In this document: piece after piece, positions 44,501-54,015 of the stretch
Position numbering within the stretch: position 1 is the stretch's first letter
Layout: each line of letters opens with the position of its first letter
Assembly: GCA_009760855.2 (NCBI GenBank)
Contig: WPIO01000238.1
Location: forward strand, 1 to 64,000
From: Cristatella mucedo
Lineage: Eukaryota > Bryozoa > Phylactolaemata > Cristatellidae
DNA length: 64,000 nucleotides
Reading direction: 5' to 3'
Notes under the pieces: generated by a model
The model's database searches: none
The model's input: the letters and a program-made list of their open reading frames with translations, nothing else
Told to the model about the DNA's origin: nothing
Translations under genes and position numbers: made by a program

Positions 44501-47500
44501 CGTAGTCGCGATCGGCACCGCGGCGGTGGCGGCGGAGACGTCGTAGTCGCGCTCGGCGGCGGCGGCGGCGGAGGCGTCGTCGTAGTCGTAGCGCGCTCGG
44601 CGGCGGAGGCGGCGGAGGCGTCGTCGTAGTCGCGCTCGGCGGCGGCGGCGGCGGGAGGCGTCGTCGTAGTCGCGCTCGGCACCGGCGGCGGCGGAGGCGT
44701 CGTCGTAGTCGCGCTCGGCGGCGGAGGCGGCGGAGGCGTCGTCGTAGTCGCGCTCGGCGGCGGCGGCGGCGGAGGCGTCGTCGTAGTCGCGCTCGGCGGC
44801 GGAGGCGGCGGAGGCGTCGTCGTAGTCGCGCTCGGCGGCGGCGGCGGCGGAGGCGTCGTCGTAGTCGCGCTCGGCGGCGGAGGCGCGGCGGAGGCGTCGT
44901 CGTAGTCGCGCTCGGCGGCCGGCGGCGGCGGAGGCGTCGTCGTAGTCGCGCTCGGCGGCGGAGGCGGCGGAGGCGTCGTCGTAGTCGCGCTCGGCGGCGG
45001 AGGCGGCGGAGGCGTCGTCGTAGTCGCGCTCGGCGGCGGAGGAGGCGGAGGCGACGTCGTAGTCGCGCTCGGCGGCGGCGGGCGGAGGCGTCGTCGTAGT
45101 CGCGCTCGGCGGCGGCGGCGGCGGAGGCGTCGTCGTAGTCGCGCTCGGCGGCGGCGGCGGCGGAGGCGTCGTCGTAGTCGCGCTCGGCGGCGGAGGCGGC
45201 GGCGGCGTCGTCGTAGTCGCGCTCGGCGGCGGCGGCGGCGGAGGCGTCGTCGTAGTCGCGCTCGGCGGCGGCGGCGGCGGAGGCGTCGTCGTAGTCGCGC
45301 TCGGCGGAGGCGACGTCGTAGTCGCGCTCGGCGCCGGCGGGCGGCGGAGGCGTCGTCGTAGTCGCGCTCGGCGGCGGCGGCGGCGGAGGCGACGTCGTAG
45401 TCGCGCTCGGCGGCGGCGGCGGCGGAGGCGTCGTCGTAGTCGCGCTCGGCGGCGGAGGAGGCGGCGGCGACGTCGTAGTCGCGCTCGGCGGCGGCGGCGG
45501 CGGCGGCGACGTCGTAGTCGCGCTCGGCGGCGGAGGAGGCGGCGGCGACGTCGTAGTCGCGCTCGGCGGCGGCGGAGGAGGCGGCGGCGACGTCGTAGTC
45601 GCGCTCGGCGGCGGAGGAGGCGGCGGCGACGTCGTAGTCGCGCTCGGCGGCGGAGGAGGCGGCGGCGACGTCGTAGTCGCGCTCGGCGGCGGAGGAGGCG
45701 GCGGCGACGTCGTAGTCGCGCTCGGCGGCGGAGGAGGCGGCGGCGACGTCGTAGTCGCGCTCGGCGGCGGCGGAGGCGGCGGCGGCGTCGTAGTCGCGCT
45801 CGGCGGCGGAGGAGGGCGGCGACGTCGTAGTCGCGCTCGGCGGCGGAGGAGGCGGCGGCGACGTCGTAGTCGCGCTCGGCGGCGGAGGAGGCGGCGGCGA
45901 CGTCGTAGTCGCGCTCGGCGGCGGAGGAGGCGGCGGCGACGTCGTAGTCGCGCTCGGCACCGGCGGCGGCGGAGGCGTCGTCGTCGTCGCGCTCGGCGGA
46001 GGGCGGCGTCGTCGTAGTCGCGCTCGGCACCGGCGGCGGCGGAGGCGTCGTCGTCGTCGTGGTCGCGCTCGGCACCGGCGGCGGCGGAGGCGTCGTCGTA
46101 GTCGCGCTCGGCACCGGCGGCGGCGGAGGCGTCGTCGTAGTCGCGCTCGGCACCGGCGGCGGCGGAGGCGTCGTCGCGCTCGGCACCGGCGGCGGCGGAG
46201 GCGTCGTCGCGCTCGGCACCGGCGGCGGCGGAGGCGTCGTCGTCGTCGCGCTCGGCACCGGCGGCGGCGGAGGCGTCGTCGTCGTCGCGCTCGGCACCGG
46301 CGGCGGCGGAGGCGTCGTCGTAGTCGCGCTCGGCACCGGCGGCGGCGGAGGCGTCGTCGTAGTCGCGCTCGGCACCGGCGGCGGCGGAGGCGTCGTCGTA
46401 GTCGCGCTCGGCACCGGCGGCGGCGGAGGCGTCGTCGTAGTCGCGCTCGGCACCGGCGGCGGCGGAGGCGTCGTCGTCGTCGCGCTCGGCACCGGCGGCG
46501 GCGGAGGCGTCGTCGTCGTCGCGCTCGGCACCGGCGGCGGCGGAGGCGTCGTCGTCGTCGCGCTCGGCACCGGCGGCGGCGGAGGCGTCGTCGTCGTCGC
46601 GCTCGGCACCGGCGGCGGCGGAGGCGTCGTCGTCGTCGCGCTCGGCACCGGCGGCGGCGGAGGCGTCGTCGTCGTCGCGCTCGGCACCGGCGGCGGCGGA
46701 GGCGTCGTCGTAGTCGCGCTCGGCACCGGCGGCGGCGGAGGCGTCGTCGTAGTCGCGCTCGGCACCGGCGGCGGCGGAGGCGTCGTCGTAGTCGCGCTCG
46801 GCACCGGCGGCGGCGGAGGCGTCGTCGTCGTCGCGCTCGGCACCGGCGGCGGCGGAGGCGTCGTCGTCGTCGCGCTCGGCACCGGCGGCGGCGGAGGCGT
46901 CGTCGTCGTCGCGCTCGGCACCGGCGGCGGCGGAGGCGTCGTCGTCGTCGCGCTCGGCACCGGCGGCGGCGGAGGCGTCGTCGTCGTCGCGCTCGGCACC
47001 GGCGGCGGCGGCGGAGGCGTCGTCGTCGTCGCGCTCGGCACCGGCGGCGGCGGAGGCGTCGTCGTCGTCGCGCTCGGCACCGGCGGCGGCGGAGGCGTCG
47101 TCGTCGTCGCGCTCGGCACCGGCGGCGGCGGCGGCGGCGTCGTCGTCGTCGCGCTCGGCACCGGCGGCGGCGGAGGCGTCGTCGTCGTCGCGCTCGGCAC
47201 CGGCGGCGGCGGAGGCGTCGTCGTCGTCGCGCTCGGCACCGGCGGCGGCGGAGGAGGCGTCGTCGTCGTCGCGCTCGGCACCGGCGGCGGCGGAGGCGTC
47301 GTCGTCGTCGCGCTCGGCGGCGGCGGCGGCGGCGGAGGCGTCGTCGTCGTCGCGCTCGGCACCGGCGGCGGCGGAGGCGTCGTCGTCGTCGCGCTCGGCA
47401 CCGGCGGCGGCGGAGGCGTCGTCGTCGTCGCGCTCGGCACCGGCGGCGGCGGAGGCGTCGTCGTCGTCGCGCTCGGCACCGGCGGCGGCGGAGGCGTCGT

Positions 47501-48542
47501 CGTCGTCGCGCTCGGCACCGGCGGCGGCGGAGGCGTCGTCGTCGTCGCGCTCGGCACCGGCGGCGGCGGAGGCGTCGTCGTCGTCGTCGCGCTCGGCACC
47601 GGCGGCGGCGGAGGCGTCGTCGTCGTCGCGCTCGGCACCGGCGGCGGCGTCGTCGTCGTCGCGCTCGGCGGCGGCGGAGGCGTCGTCGCGCTCGGCGGCG
47701 GCGGAGGCGTCGTCGCGCTCGGCGGCGGCGGCGGCGGAGGCGTCGTCGCGCTCGGCGGCGGCGGCGGCGGAGGCGTCGTCGTCGTCGCGCTCGGCGGCGG
47801 CGGAGGCGTCGTCGTCGTCGCGCTCGGTGGCGGCGGAGGCGTCGTCGTCGTCGCGCTCGCCGGCGGCTGAGACGACGTAGTCGCGCTCGCCGGCGGCTGA
47901 GACGACGTAGTCGCGCTCGCCGGCGGCTGAGACGACGTAGTCGCGCTCGCCGGCGGCTGAGACGACGTAGTCGCGCTCGCCGGCGGCTGAGACGACGTAG
48001 TCGCGCTCGCCGGCGGCTGAGACGACGTAGTCGCGCTCGCCGGCGGCGGTGGCTCCATGGCAGCTGAGCTGAAAATGAACTTTCGCCAGGTCTTGTTCGG
48101 CCACTGCGGCACGCTCCTCTGCCAAGAGTCGGCCGCTCAGCTCCTGCAGGCAGCGGAGCCGCAGCGTTTCCGCTCGACCCTGCAGGTCAGCGATCTGTCG
48201 GGACTGCCTTTCGCAAATTTCTTGGCGATCGGCGATGGCCGCCCGCAGTCCCGACCTAACTTCTGCATCCAGGTCACATTGCTGCATCAGCGAAGCAATG
48301 ATGCCCCGCTGAGCAGCGTGAATCTTCTCCTCATTTGACGAATAAAGTTCAGTGTTAGCCGCCGCTCGCTCGAGGCGGCTTGCCTGTCGCGCCAGCGCTT
48401 GTGCTGCAGCACGTGCCTCACGGGCAGCTTCTAACATGCCCGTGACAGTGTGTCCAGCGGCTGCTGAAGCAACGGTGTCGCCGCGATCCTCGGCAGCGGT
48501 CTCCGCATAAGCTGCAGCTACACGCAGCTGCACGGACATCAT
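41594..48542 (-). CDS. Giant tandem-repeat protein gene (copy A), unknown family
   Basis: ATG at 48542 (or the next codon). Residues 1 to about 160 form an Ala/Arg/Glu/Leu-rich, probably alpha-helical or coiled region (GMLEAAREARAAAQALARQA, SRQIADLQGRAETLRLRCLQ, ELSGRLLAEERAAVAEQDLA). Then come six exact ERDYVVSAAG units, about 48 acidic units ERDDDDASAAAGA, many ERDYDDASAAAAA variants, and an Ala/Thr-rich 9-bp array. A different frame at the far end gives AAGAERDDHTASAATAAG units and a unique basic tail (RSRWKSFWRSARKKFARG...TTKKPS) ending at 41594, with AATAAA 21 nt on. No signal peptide or membrane segment is seen. No intron is needed. As assembled, 6949 nt separate start and tail stop, which is not a multiple of 3: the start frame shifts near 46.0 kb and ends at 41988 (2184 codons) instead. 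Either repeat indels are assembly errors or the gene is shifted. The family is not recognised. The repeated Asp/Ala pattern suggests a disordered acidic protein, which is inference only. Confidence 0.55.
42000..42655. repeat. 9-bp satellite (GGTGGCGGC)n
   Basis: About 70 units of GGTGGCGGC with a few single-base losses (42358-42480), which shift the frame. On the coding strand it is GCCGCCACC, giving Ala-Ala-Thr in one frame. Confidence 0.95.
42656..43128. repeat. 39-bp minisatellite, about 12 units
   Basis: Near-identical 39-bp units (plus strand: GGAGGCGTCACGCGCGCCAC then CGGCATCGGCGGTGGCGGC), encoding ARDASAATADAGG on the minus strand. One unit at about 42970 has an extra T and changes frame. 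Confidence 0.95.
43129..45955. repeat. Variable 27-45-bp array, ERDYDDASAAAAA type
   Basis: Units begin with the plus-strand phrase GTCGTCGTAGTCGCGCTCGG and differ in the number of GGC/GGA codons that follow. Occasional indels not divisible by three change the frame, giving ATTTTPPPPPPPS or RARLRRRLRRRR in the other frames. Confidence 0.93.
45956..47850. repeat. 39-bp minisatellite, ERDDDDASAAAGA type
   Basis: About 48 units, mostly exactly 39 bp and in one frame (plus strand: GGAGGCGTCGTCGTCGTCGC then GCTCGGCACCGGCGGCGGC). The TAC/GAC choice gives ERDYDD or ERDDDD. A frame-changing deletion lies at about 45.99-46.01 kb. Confidence 0.95.
47851..48030. repeat. 30-bp tandem repeat, six identical units
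   Basis: TCGCGCTCGCCGGCGGCTGA followed by GACGACGTAG, repeated six times without a single difference, encoding ERDYVVSAAG on the minus strand. Perfect identity implies recent expansion or homogenisation. Confidence 0.97.
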
Positions 48543-49373
48543 AACTAAAATTTGTCAGCTAGGACACACAACCGCTCTCGGATTACCTTGCCACCGAGCG
48601 TATAAATACTTTTCGCTAGTTACAACGCGCCGCCGCCATTGCACGCTTTGCGTCACCCTTTGTCTGCAAAAGCTGTGATTGTGACGACATCTGCAATTGT
48701 GACGCACAATCAATTGTTGCCAGTTTTCGCTCTGTTGCACTAGCCGAGACGCCGATAGAGTCCACGCGACGCAATTGAATAAAGTATTATATGTAAAATA
48801 TGCAAGCGCGTTCGTAGGTGGGCAACTTTATGTAGTGAGTGACGAAATAAAGAGTGAAAACAGATCAGTTAACTCCCAGCTCGCTCCTGTTGCCAACACC
48901 TCGCAAAAGATTTTAATATTTCGTCCTCGGTGCCAAAAAAAATTTTCGGATCAGATATTCCTAAAATTACCAGTAAACTCTGGAATCATACGGAGATATC
49001 GATTCTATCGTGCCTGGAAAATGAGCAAATACAATTGGCTGGTTTTTATTGTTCTGCAAGCTGCGGTTGTCAGGTTTGCACTGATAGCATGCGCCATACC
49101 GCTACCAGAGCTGCTATTGGCTAGGAAGACGTCATGCTATAGAGTAGTACCCGCATATATTTTTAGCAGTAGAGTTGCATTGAACAAACTATCATTTTAT
49201 TTTACTTCACTTCCGCGTAAGATAAAAGTAAGGAATAGCCGTGTCTGATTGACGTGGCATCAAGACCTTCCTTGCACCAAGCAGATGCATTTTTCTAAGA
49301 GAGTGGGAAAAATAGAACCAGATAAAGGATGAAAATTAGTCCTTACTAAGCGTCTGACAAGACGCGCGAGACC
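48326..49373 (+). repeat. Left arm of a ~1-kb inverted repeat
   Basis: Matches the reverse complement of 50442-51481 with only scattered differences. It spans the first ~70 codons of copy A, its promoter, and about 600 bp beyond. The sequence after the promoter (for example GGCATCAAGACCTTCCTTGC at 49256) reappears inverted at about 50.55 kb. Confidence 0.92.
48575..48720 (-). promoter_or_regulatory. Putative promoter of the repeat-protein gene
   Basis: TATTTATA on the minus strand (48608-48601) lies about 60 bp before the ATG, in the block GAAAAGTATTTATACGCTCG. The reverse reading is TATAAATA. Further upstream are two TGTGACG/TTGTGACG words. The block is repeated at 51.10-51.27 kb (copy C) and partly at 38.33-38.37 kb (copy B). 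Confidence 0.45.
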
Positions 49374-49569
49374 TATGTAGCCTGCTTCGGCATGTTGAGC
49401 ATTAGCTAGATGAGCCCACGGGAACCTTGATTCAAACACGAACATTGCAATGAAAGTCTTGAAAGTCAAGTGAATTGTACGTGTCCGCTTGATGAAATGC
49501 CTTGCCGTGTGTAACGTGCAAACTATGTTTCTTAAGTTGACAGATCTCTAGTATATTTAGATAAAAGTA

Positions 49570-50110
49570 TCAACTCATCGGCGTAGTTGATTCCTAATGT
49601 CAGCCAAGTCCTCTTCGGACATAACGGTGCGCTTCCTACCCAGAAGTCACATATTCAGCTCATGTAAGTAGTGAAACCTTTTGCTTGCCATTTATAGTTC
49701 GACGACGACTCGACGGTTCAAGTCACCAATCTGCCTGAATTGCCAGTAGCGCAGCTCATTATTTGGAACTCAGCTGCTCTGCTCTTCTTCTAGTTGCCGC
49801 AGCAGCCAGGCAAACGTGTCCTGCAGGGTGGCAATCGTATGCTGCTAGTCGTCAGAGCCGCCAAGGTCAGTTTGAGCCATCGCTCGCTCGTGGCGGGTCG
49901 CTAGCGTTTCAGTGCCAGCCAGCGCGAGCGACGGGGGCCGCCAACATGAGCCCGACACGAGTCCCATGCCGGTAACAGTAGCTTGTGCGGCCGCCGACGA
50001 GAGCGCCTAGCACCGATATCCGGTGGAGCCGTCGCTGAGAGTTTCCACTTTGCTGAAGCTGGACGGCTATGAGAAAAAAATGTCCAGCGTATCGCTACTC
50101 GCACCCGCTC
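49570..50110 (-). pseudogene. Copy D of the repeat-protein family, heavily decayed
   Basis: Inside the spacer of the inverted repeat. The minus strand contains TVMSEEDLADIRNQLRR (about 49.63-49.57 kb), matching AAVAEEDLADIENQL of copy B, and at about 50.05 kb a stretch (VQLQQSG...) where the family N-terminus should be. The blocks are in different frames with stops between. It is closer to copy B than to copy A at the EEDLADI segment. Confidence 0.5.
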
Positions 50111-50441
50111 TCTGACATTTGCAGCCGACCATGGGATTAAATGCACGTCGCTAACTAAACTGTGCCGGTATGTGTGTACTCAGACGCTCTAATTTATTTC
50201 ATGTTCAGCAATAAAAGCTCTTACTGCTATAGTTCTATTCATTTTTCTAACTAGTGCAACATTGCTATTACTAGTATTTTCGATTGTACGTGCTCCACGT
50301 CTCTCCATCTTTTTCATGAACTCACCTTTCAATTCTGTACCTTGATCTACCGTTACCTTGTTTCGCCATTCTAATGGACCTTTCGAATAGACAATACATG
50401 ATAACTATTGCTTTAGCTACGTCTTTTGATAATTTTAAGGT

Positions 50442-51481
50442 CTCGCGCGTCTTGTCAGACGCTTAGTAAGGACTAATTTTCATCCTTTATCTGGTTCCAT
50501 TTTTCCCACTCTCTTAGAAAATTGCATCTGCTTGGTGCAAGGAAGGTCTTGATGCCACGTCAATCAGACACAGCTATTCCTTACTTTTATCTTACGCGGA
50601 AGTGAAGTAAAATATAATGATAGTTTGTTCAATGCAAATCTACTGCTAAAAATATATGCGGGTACTACTCTATAGCATGACGTCTTCCTAGCCAATAGCA
50701 GTTCTGGTAGCGGTATGGCGCATGCTATTAGTGCAAACCTGACAACCGCAGCTTGCAGAACAATAAAAACCAGCCAATTGTATTTGCTCATTTTCCAGGC
50801 ACGATAGAATCGATATCTCCGTATGATTCCAGAGTTTACTGGTAATTTTAGGAATATCTGATCAGAAAAAAAACAATTTTTGGAACCGAGGACGAAATAT
50901 TAAAATCTTTTGCGAGGTGTTGGCTACGGGAGCGAGCTGGGAGTTAACTGTTCTGTTTTCACTCTTTATTTCGTCACTCACTACATAAAGTTGCCCACCT
51001 ACGAACGCGCTTGCATATTTTACATAAAATACTTTATTCAATTGCGTCGCGTGGACTCTATCGGCGTCTCGGCTAGTGCAACAGAGCGAAAACTGGCAAC
51101 AATTGATTGTGCGTCACAATTGCAGACGTCGTCACAATCACAGCTTTTGCAGACAAAGGGTGACGCAAAGCGTGCAATGGCGGCGGCGCGTTGTAACTAG
51201 CGAAGAGTATTTATACGCTCGGTGGCAAGGTAATCCGAGAGCGGTTGTGTGTCCTAGGTGAAAAATTTTAGTTATGTCAACGTGCAGCTGCAGCTTATAC
51301 GGAGACCGCTGCCGAGGATCGCGGCGACACCGTTGCTTCGGCAGCCGCAGGAAACACCATTGTGGGAATTCTAAAAGCTACCCGTGAGGCACGCGCTGCA
51401 GAGGAACCGCTGGCGCGACAGGCAAGCCGCCTCGAGCGAGCGGCGGCTAACACTGAACTTTATTCGGCCAATGAGGAGAAA
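50442..51481 (-). repeat. Right arm of the ~1-kb inverted repeat
   Basis: Reverse-complement partner of 48326-49373. The spacer is 1068 bp (49374-50441). The arm ends at AATGAGGAGAAAA, exactly where the orientation of copy C flips. Confidence 0.92.
51100..51268 (+). promoter_or_regulatory. Copy C upstream block
   Basis: Inverted duplicate of the copy A promoter: GCGAAGAGTATTTATACGCT at about 51.20 kb reads in the direction of copy C's first half. Confidence 0.4.
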
Positions 51482-51690
51482 ACTTCCTCCGGGTCTTCTT
51501 TAGCGACGGCGACACGCTCCTCCGCCAACAGTCGACCGCTCAACTCCTCGAGGCAGCGGAGCGGCAGCGTCTCAGCTCGACGCTGCAGGTCAGCGATCTG
51601 GCGGGATTGCCTTTCGCACATCTGTCTACGTGCAGCAAGGGCCGCCTCCAGGCCCGACCTAACCTCGGCACCTAGTGCACATTGCTGAGG
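51270..51690. pseudogene. Copy C of the repeat-protein family, with internal inversion
   Basis: The first half lies on the plus strand from ATG at 51276: after a small deletion that breaks the start frame, TVASAAAGNTIVGILKATRE and QASRLERAAANTELYSANEE match copy A residues about 24-70. From 51487 the second half is on the minus strand (51690 to 51487: GAEVRSGLEAALAARRQMCE, RQSRQIADLQRRAETLPLRC, LEELSGRLLAEERVAVAKED). The switch point is 51482-51486. No tandem repeats follow. It is not functional as a single gene. Confidence 0.75.
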
Positions 51691-52424
51691 AGCTGTTGCA
51701 CACCGAGGAGCTGTTTTTTGGCAGCAGCCTAATAGTTGCAATAAAATTGTTTCGACACATTGGACCTGCCAAAGTATGTCAGGGACCTTGTTCAGCATGG
51801 TGCATGGCCCCATCATTCAAAGTGCAACGGTTGGTTGTGAGTATATTTGGCTATAGTAGACGACTCGAACGCAAAATTATTTTGAAAAGAGACGGCTACA
51901 AAGCGATAACGAACCGGCAGTTACAATAGACAGCGATAGCGGTAAGACTATTTTTTATGTTTGCCTTGGTGCTGAAGCCAAAGGCTGACGAATGGGAATG
52001 CAGGCTCAAACAGATACTCGATCGGGGCTTTCTTTGTTTAATTAAGAGCCATAACAGCAGCATGTGGTCCTACTTTGTGGATGTTTCTGGGCTGGAGGAT
52101 TGCACGGTTTTGCCTAGCTGCAAGTGCAAAAAAGTTAGGGAACGCTCTCGGAACGAAATATGAAGTAAATAATAATATAAATATCCCTATTATTAAAATA
52201 GTATTTCAATCAAGCTGAGTGGGACCAGAAGCTTGAAGAGTCGTGTGCAAACCACGACAAGACGTATAAATGTGTAGGGGTAATTAGGACAGGGGGGAAT
52301 CTGCAAAACGCTGGTACGGTATCACTTCTGCCACAGCTTAGCAGGGCACAATAATATTCGAATAATATAATATTTGCTTTTCGAATGTATTACAGGCCAT
52401 TAGCGAGATTTTTCTAACCTCTTG
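51691..52424. other. No gene recognised
   Basis: Short plus-strand frames (51675-51929, 51957-52163) with no recognisable domain. The second (MFALVLKPKADEWECRLKQI...) has plausible composition but no supporting splice or promoter signals. Confidence 0.4.
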
Positions 52425-52463
52425 GCAGAGGCTCCTCTGGTCATTGACCGGAGGAGCCTCTGC
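52425..52463. repeat. 39-bp near-perfect hairpin
   Basis: GCAGAGGCTCCTC and GAGGAGCCTCTGC are exact reverse complements (13 bp), and the inner GGTCA/TGACC (5 bp) also pairs. Only one T-G mismatch and a 1-nt centre are left out. ATTGG follows immediately. Confidence 0.9.
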
Positions 52464-52499
52464 TGATTGGTGCGTTTTGAGTAGCTTCTCATTGGGGGC

Positions 52500-53380
52500 A
52501 TTAGAGCATTCTACTGCTCAAGCACAAGTGCAAGCCCTGAGCTACTGAGTGGCACTGCATCGCGTCGTGCGTCCGCAGAGCTACAGCTACTTGGGTGCTT
52601 CTCGCTCGGCGGCGAGTTTCCCGCACTCACTCTCATATACTCAGCAGCTTGCATCCAGCAGTTCTCTTGTGCAGAGCAGTTCGGACGCAGAGCTGACGCG
52701 GAGAATCGATTTTTTGTTTTTTAATCGCGATCTCCGCCTCAGGAGGGAGAGTTTCCGCTCCGCATTCTTGCAATAAGCCAGGCAAGCACAAGGTTGCAGC
52801 TTCCAGAACGTGCGTTTCGTTGCCTTCGATTGATGGATACGCGAACTGCTGCTGCTGGAAGATTCGCCTTTCCTCTGCCTCACGGCTCGGCACTTAGCAG
52901 CTGCAGCTGCTACCGGCTCTGCAGGCGTCATCTGCTGCTTCGGCTTCGGCGAAGTGCCACGTGGTCGTCACGCGCCTCGCAGTCGCTCCTCCACAGGATG
53001 CTCGACCAGCCGCACTTACGGCGGCGTCAGGCAGGATCTCGTCAAAACGATGCTCGACCGTGAGGCCGGTCCGTGCGTGTTCTTACGAGCCCGCAGCACG
53101 TATTCAAATTTAATGGACATATGATTTTCTCGCTGCAGAGTGCGTCCGCTGCCGCCCGGTCATCGGCATACGCGTCTCACCGAGCACGACTGACGGTAGA
53201 GCTCCTCCATAAAGCGCATACACTTCCGTTAGAGCTGCCGATGGCAGGCGCTGTTTCGGCGGCTCGGCACGACAGCCAGTCCGCCTCAGGATGGTTGCGG
53301 CACACACTCACGGTCGGTCGCCGAGAGGAGGCCTTGCGAGAATTCGTCGCATTCTTCTAGAGTCGCCGACTCGATCACGT
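52500..53380. other. GC-rich, CpG-rich block, possible promoter/5' exon
   Basis: Clearly more G+C-rich than its flanks, with overlapping open frames on both strands (52549-52776, 52794-53063, 53073-53360 plus; 52633-52931 minus). No domain is recognised. A phrase at 53191-53212 (GTAGAGCTCCTCCATAAAGC) recurs at 59.02 kb. Confidence 0.35.
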
Positions 53381-53419
53381 TCTCATCTCTCAATTACACT
53401 GCGTTCGGGTCTCGACAGT

Positions 53420-53565
53420 TCGATTATATACGACACAGCCACGTTTCGAGAAGCGACGCACAGCCGATAGTCTCTTTGTGCTGACGTCACACATCGTTAT
53501 GACATCAGCTATTGCGTCACCCATTGTTAGCTGGCCTTGATTGTCGAGTGGACGGCGTGGCTCTC
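53420..53565 (-). promoter_or_regulatory. CRE-bearing promoter-like segment, copy 1
   Basis: On the minus strand, GTCCACTCGACAATCAAGGC, GGTGACGCAATAGCTGATGT, the palindrome TGACGTCA (53489-53482) and a TATATAA box about 60 bp further on. The same order occurs on the plus strand at 58.47-58.61 kb. Confidence 0.4.
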
Positions 53566-53935
53566 AAGTCAGCTAAACATCGGAAGCTTTCGCAGGCAGC
53601 GCAACGCTACTAATTCGCAACGCTTCGCTATTCAACGAGTCGTCTCGCTGAGGCTCGACGAGCGGTAGCCAAAGTCAACCGGAAGCAACAAAATTCCAGA
53701 TTGAAAGAAATGCCTAGACAGGCGAATACAAATTGCATGCATTCGAATAAACCTGCGTGAAATTAGAAGGCGCAGCCTGACTCGATGGCCTGAGGTGCAA
53801 AAAACATGAGGCACTCAGTGTCTTCTCACGTGCTTTAGCATGATGGCCTAAGCGGGATTGAGCGTTTAATTTTTTCGTGCTCGCCCTAGAACGATACGTT
53901 ACGCGGAATTTATCCTTTATTGTGTATGCGGTGAG

Positions 53936-54015
53936 TCGCAAAGTGTCTGGATAGAGATTTGGTTCTCTCTCTTTAGGTTCAAAACAAGCGATCTATTATT
54001 ATTGTTATTATTATT
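53936..54015 (+). mobile_element. SINE S2 / LINE 3'-end fragment
   Basis: GCAAAGTGTCTGGATAGAGA, TTTGGTTCTCTCTCTTTAGG, then a (ATT)n tail. Only the shared terminal body is left. Confidence 0.55.

Noticed and set aside
41625-44546. 973-codon plus-strand open frame (Gly/Val-rich)
   Set aside because: Antisense of the repeat array. Repeats without stops open all frames, and no unique N- or C-terminal sequence or signals support it as a gene.
46059-47870. 603-codon plus-strand frame of ALGTGGGGGVVVV units
   Set aside because: Pure shadow of the 39-bp array, lacking any non-repeat sequence.
47851-48030. Regular repeats as a CRISPR array
   Set aside because: Units are directly adjacent with no spacers, in a eukaryotic coding repeat.
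49021-49248. 76-codon frame MSKYNWLVFIVLQAAVVRFA..., also in the other inverted arm
   Set aside because: Shared because the DNA is duplicated. The base differences I could compare between arms change amino acids, so there is no sign of protein constraint.
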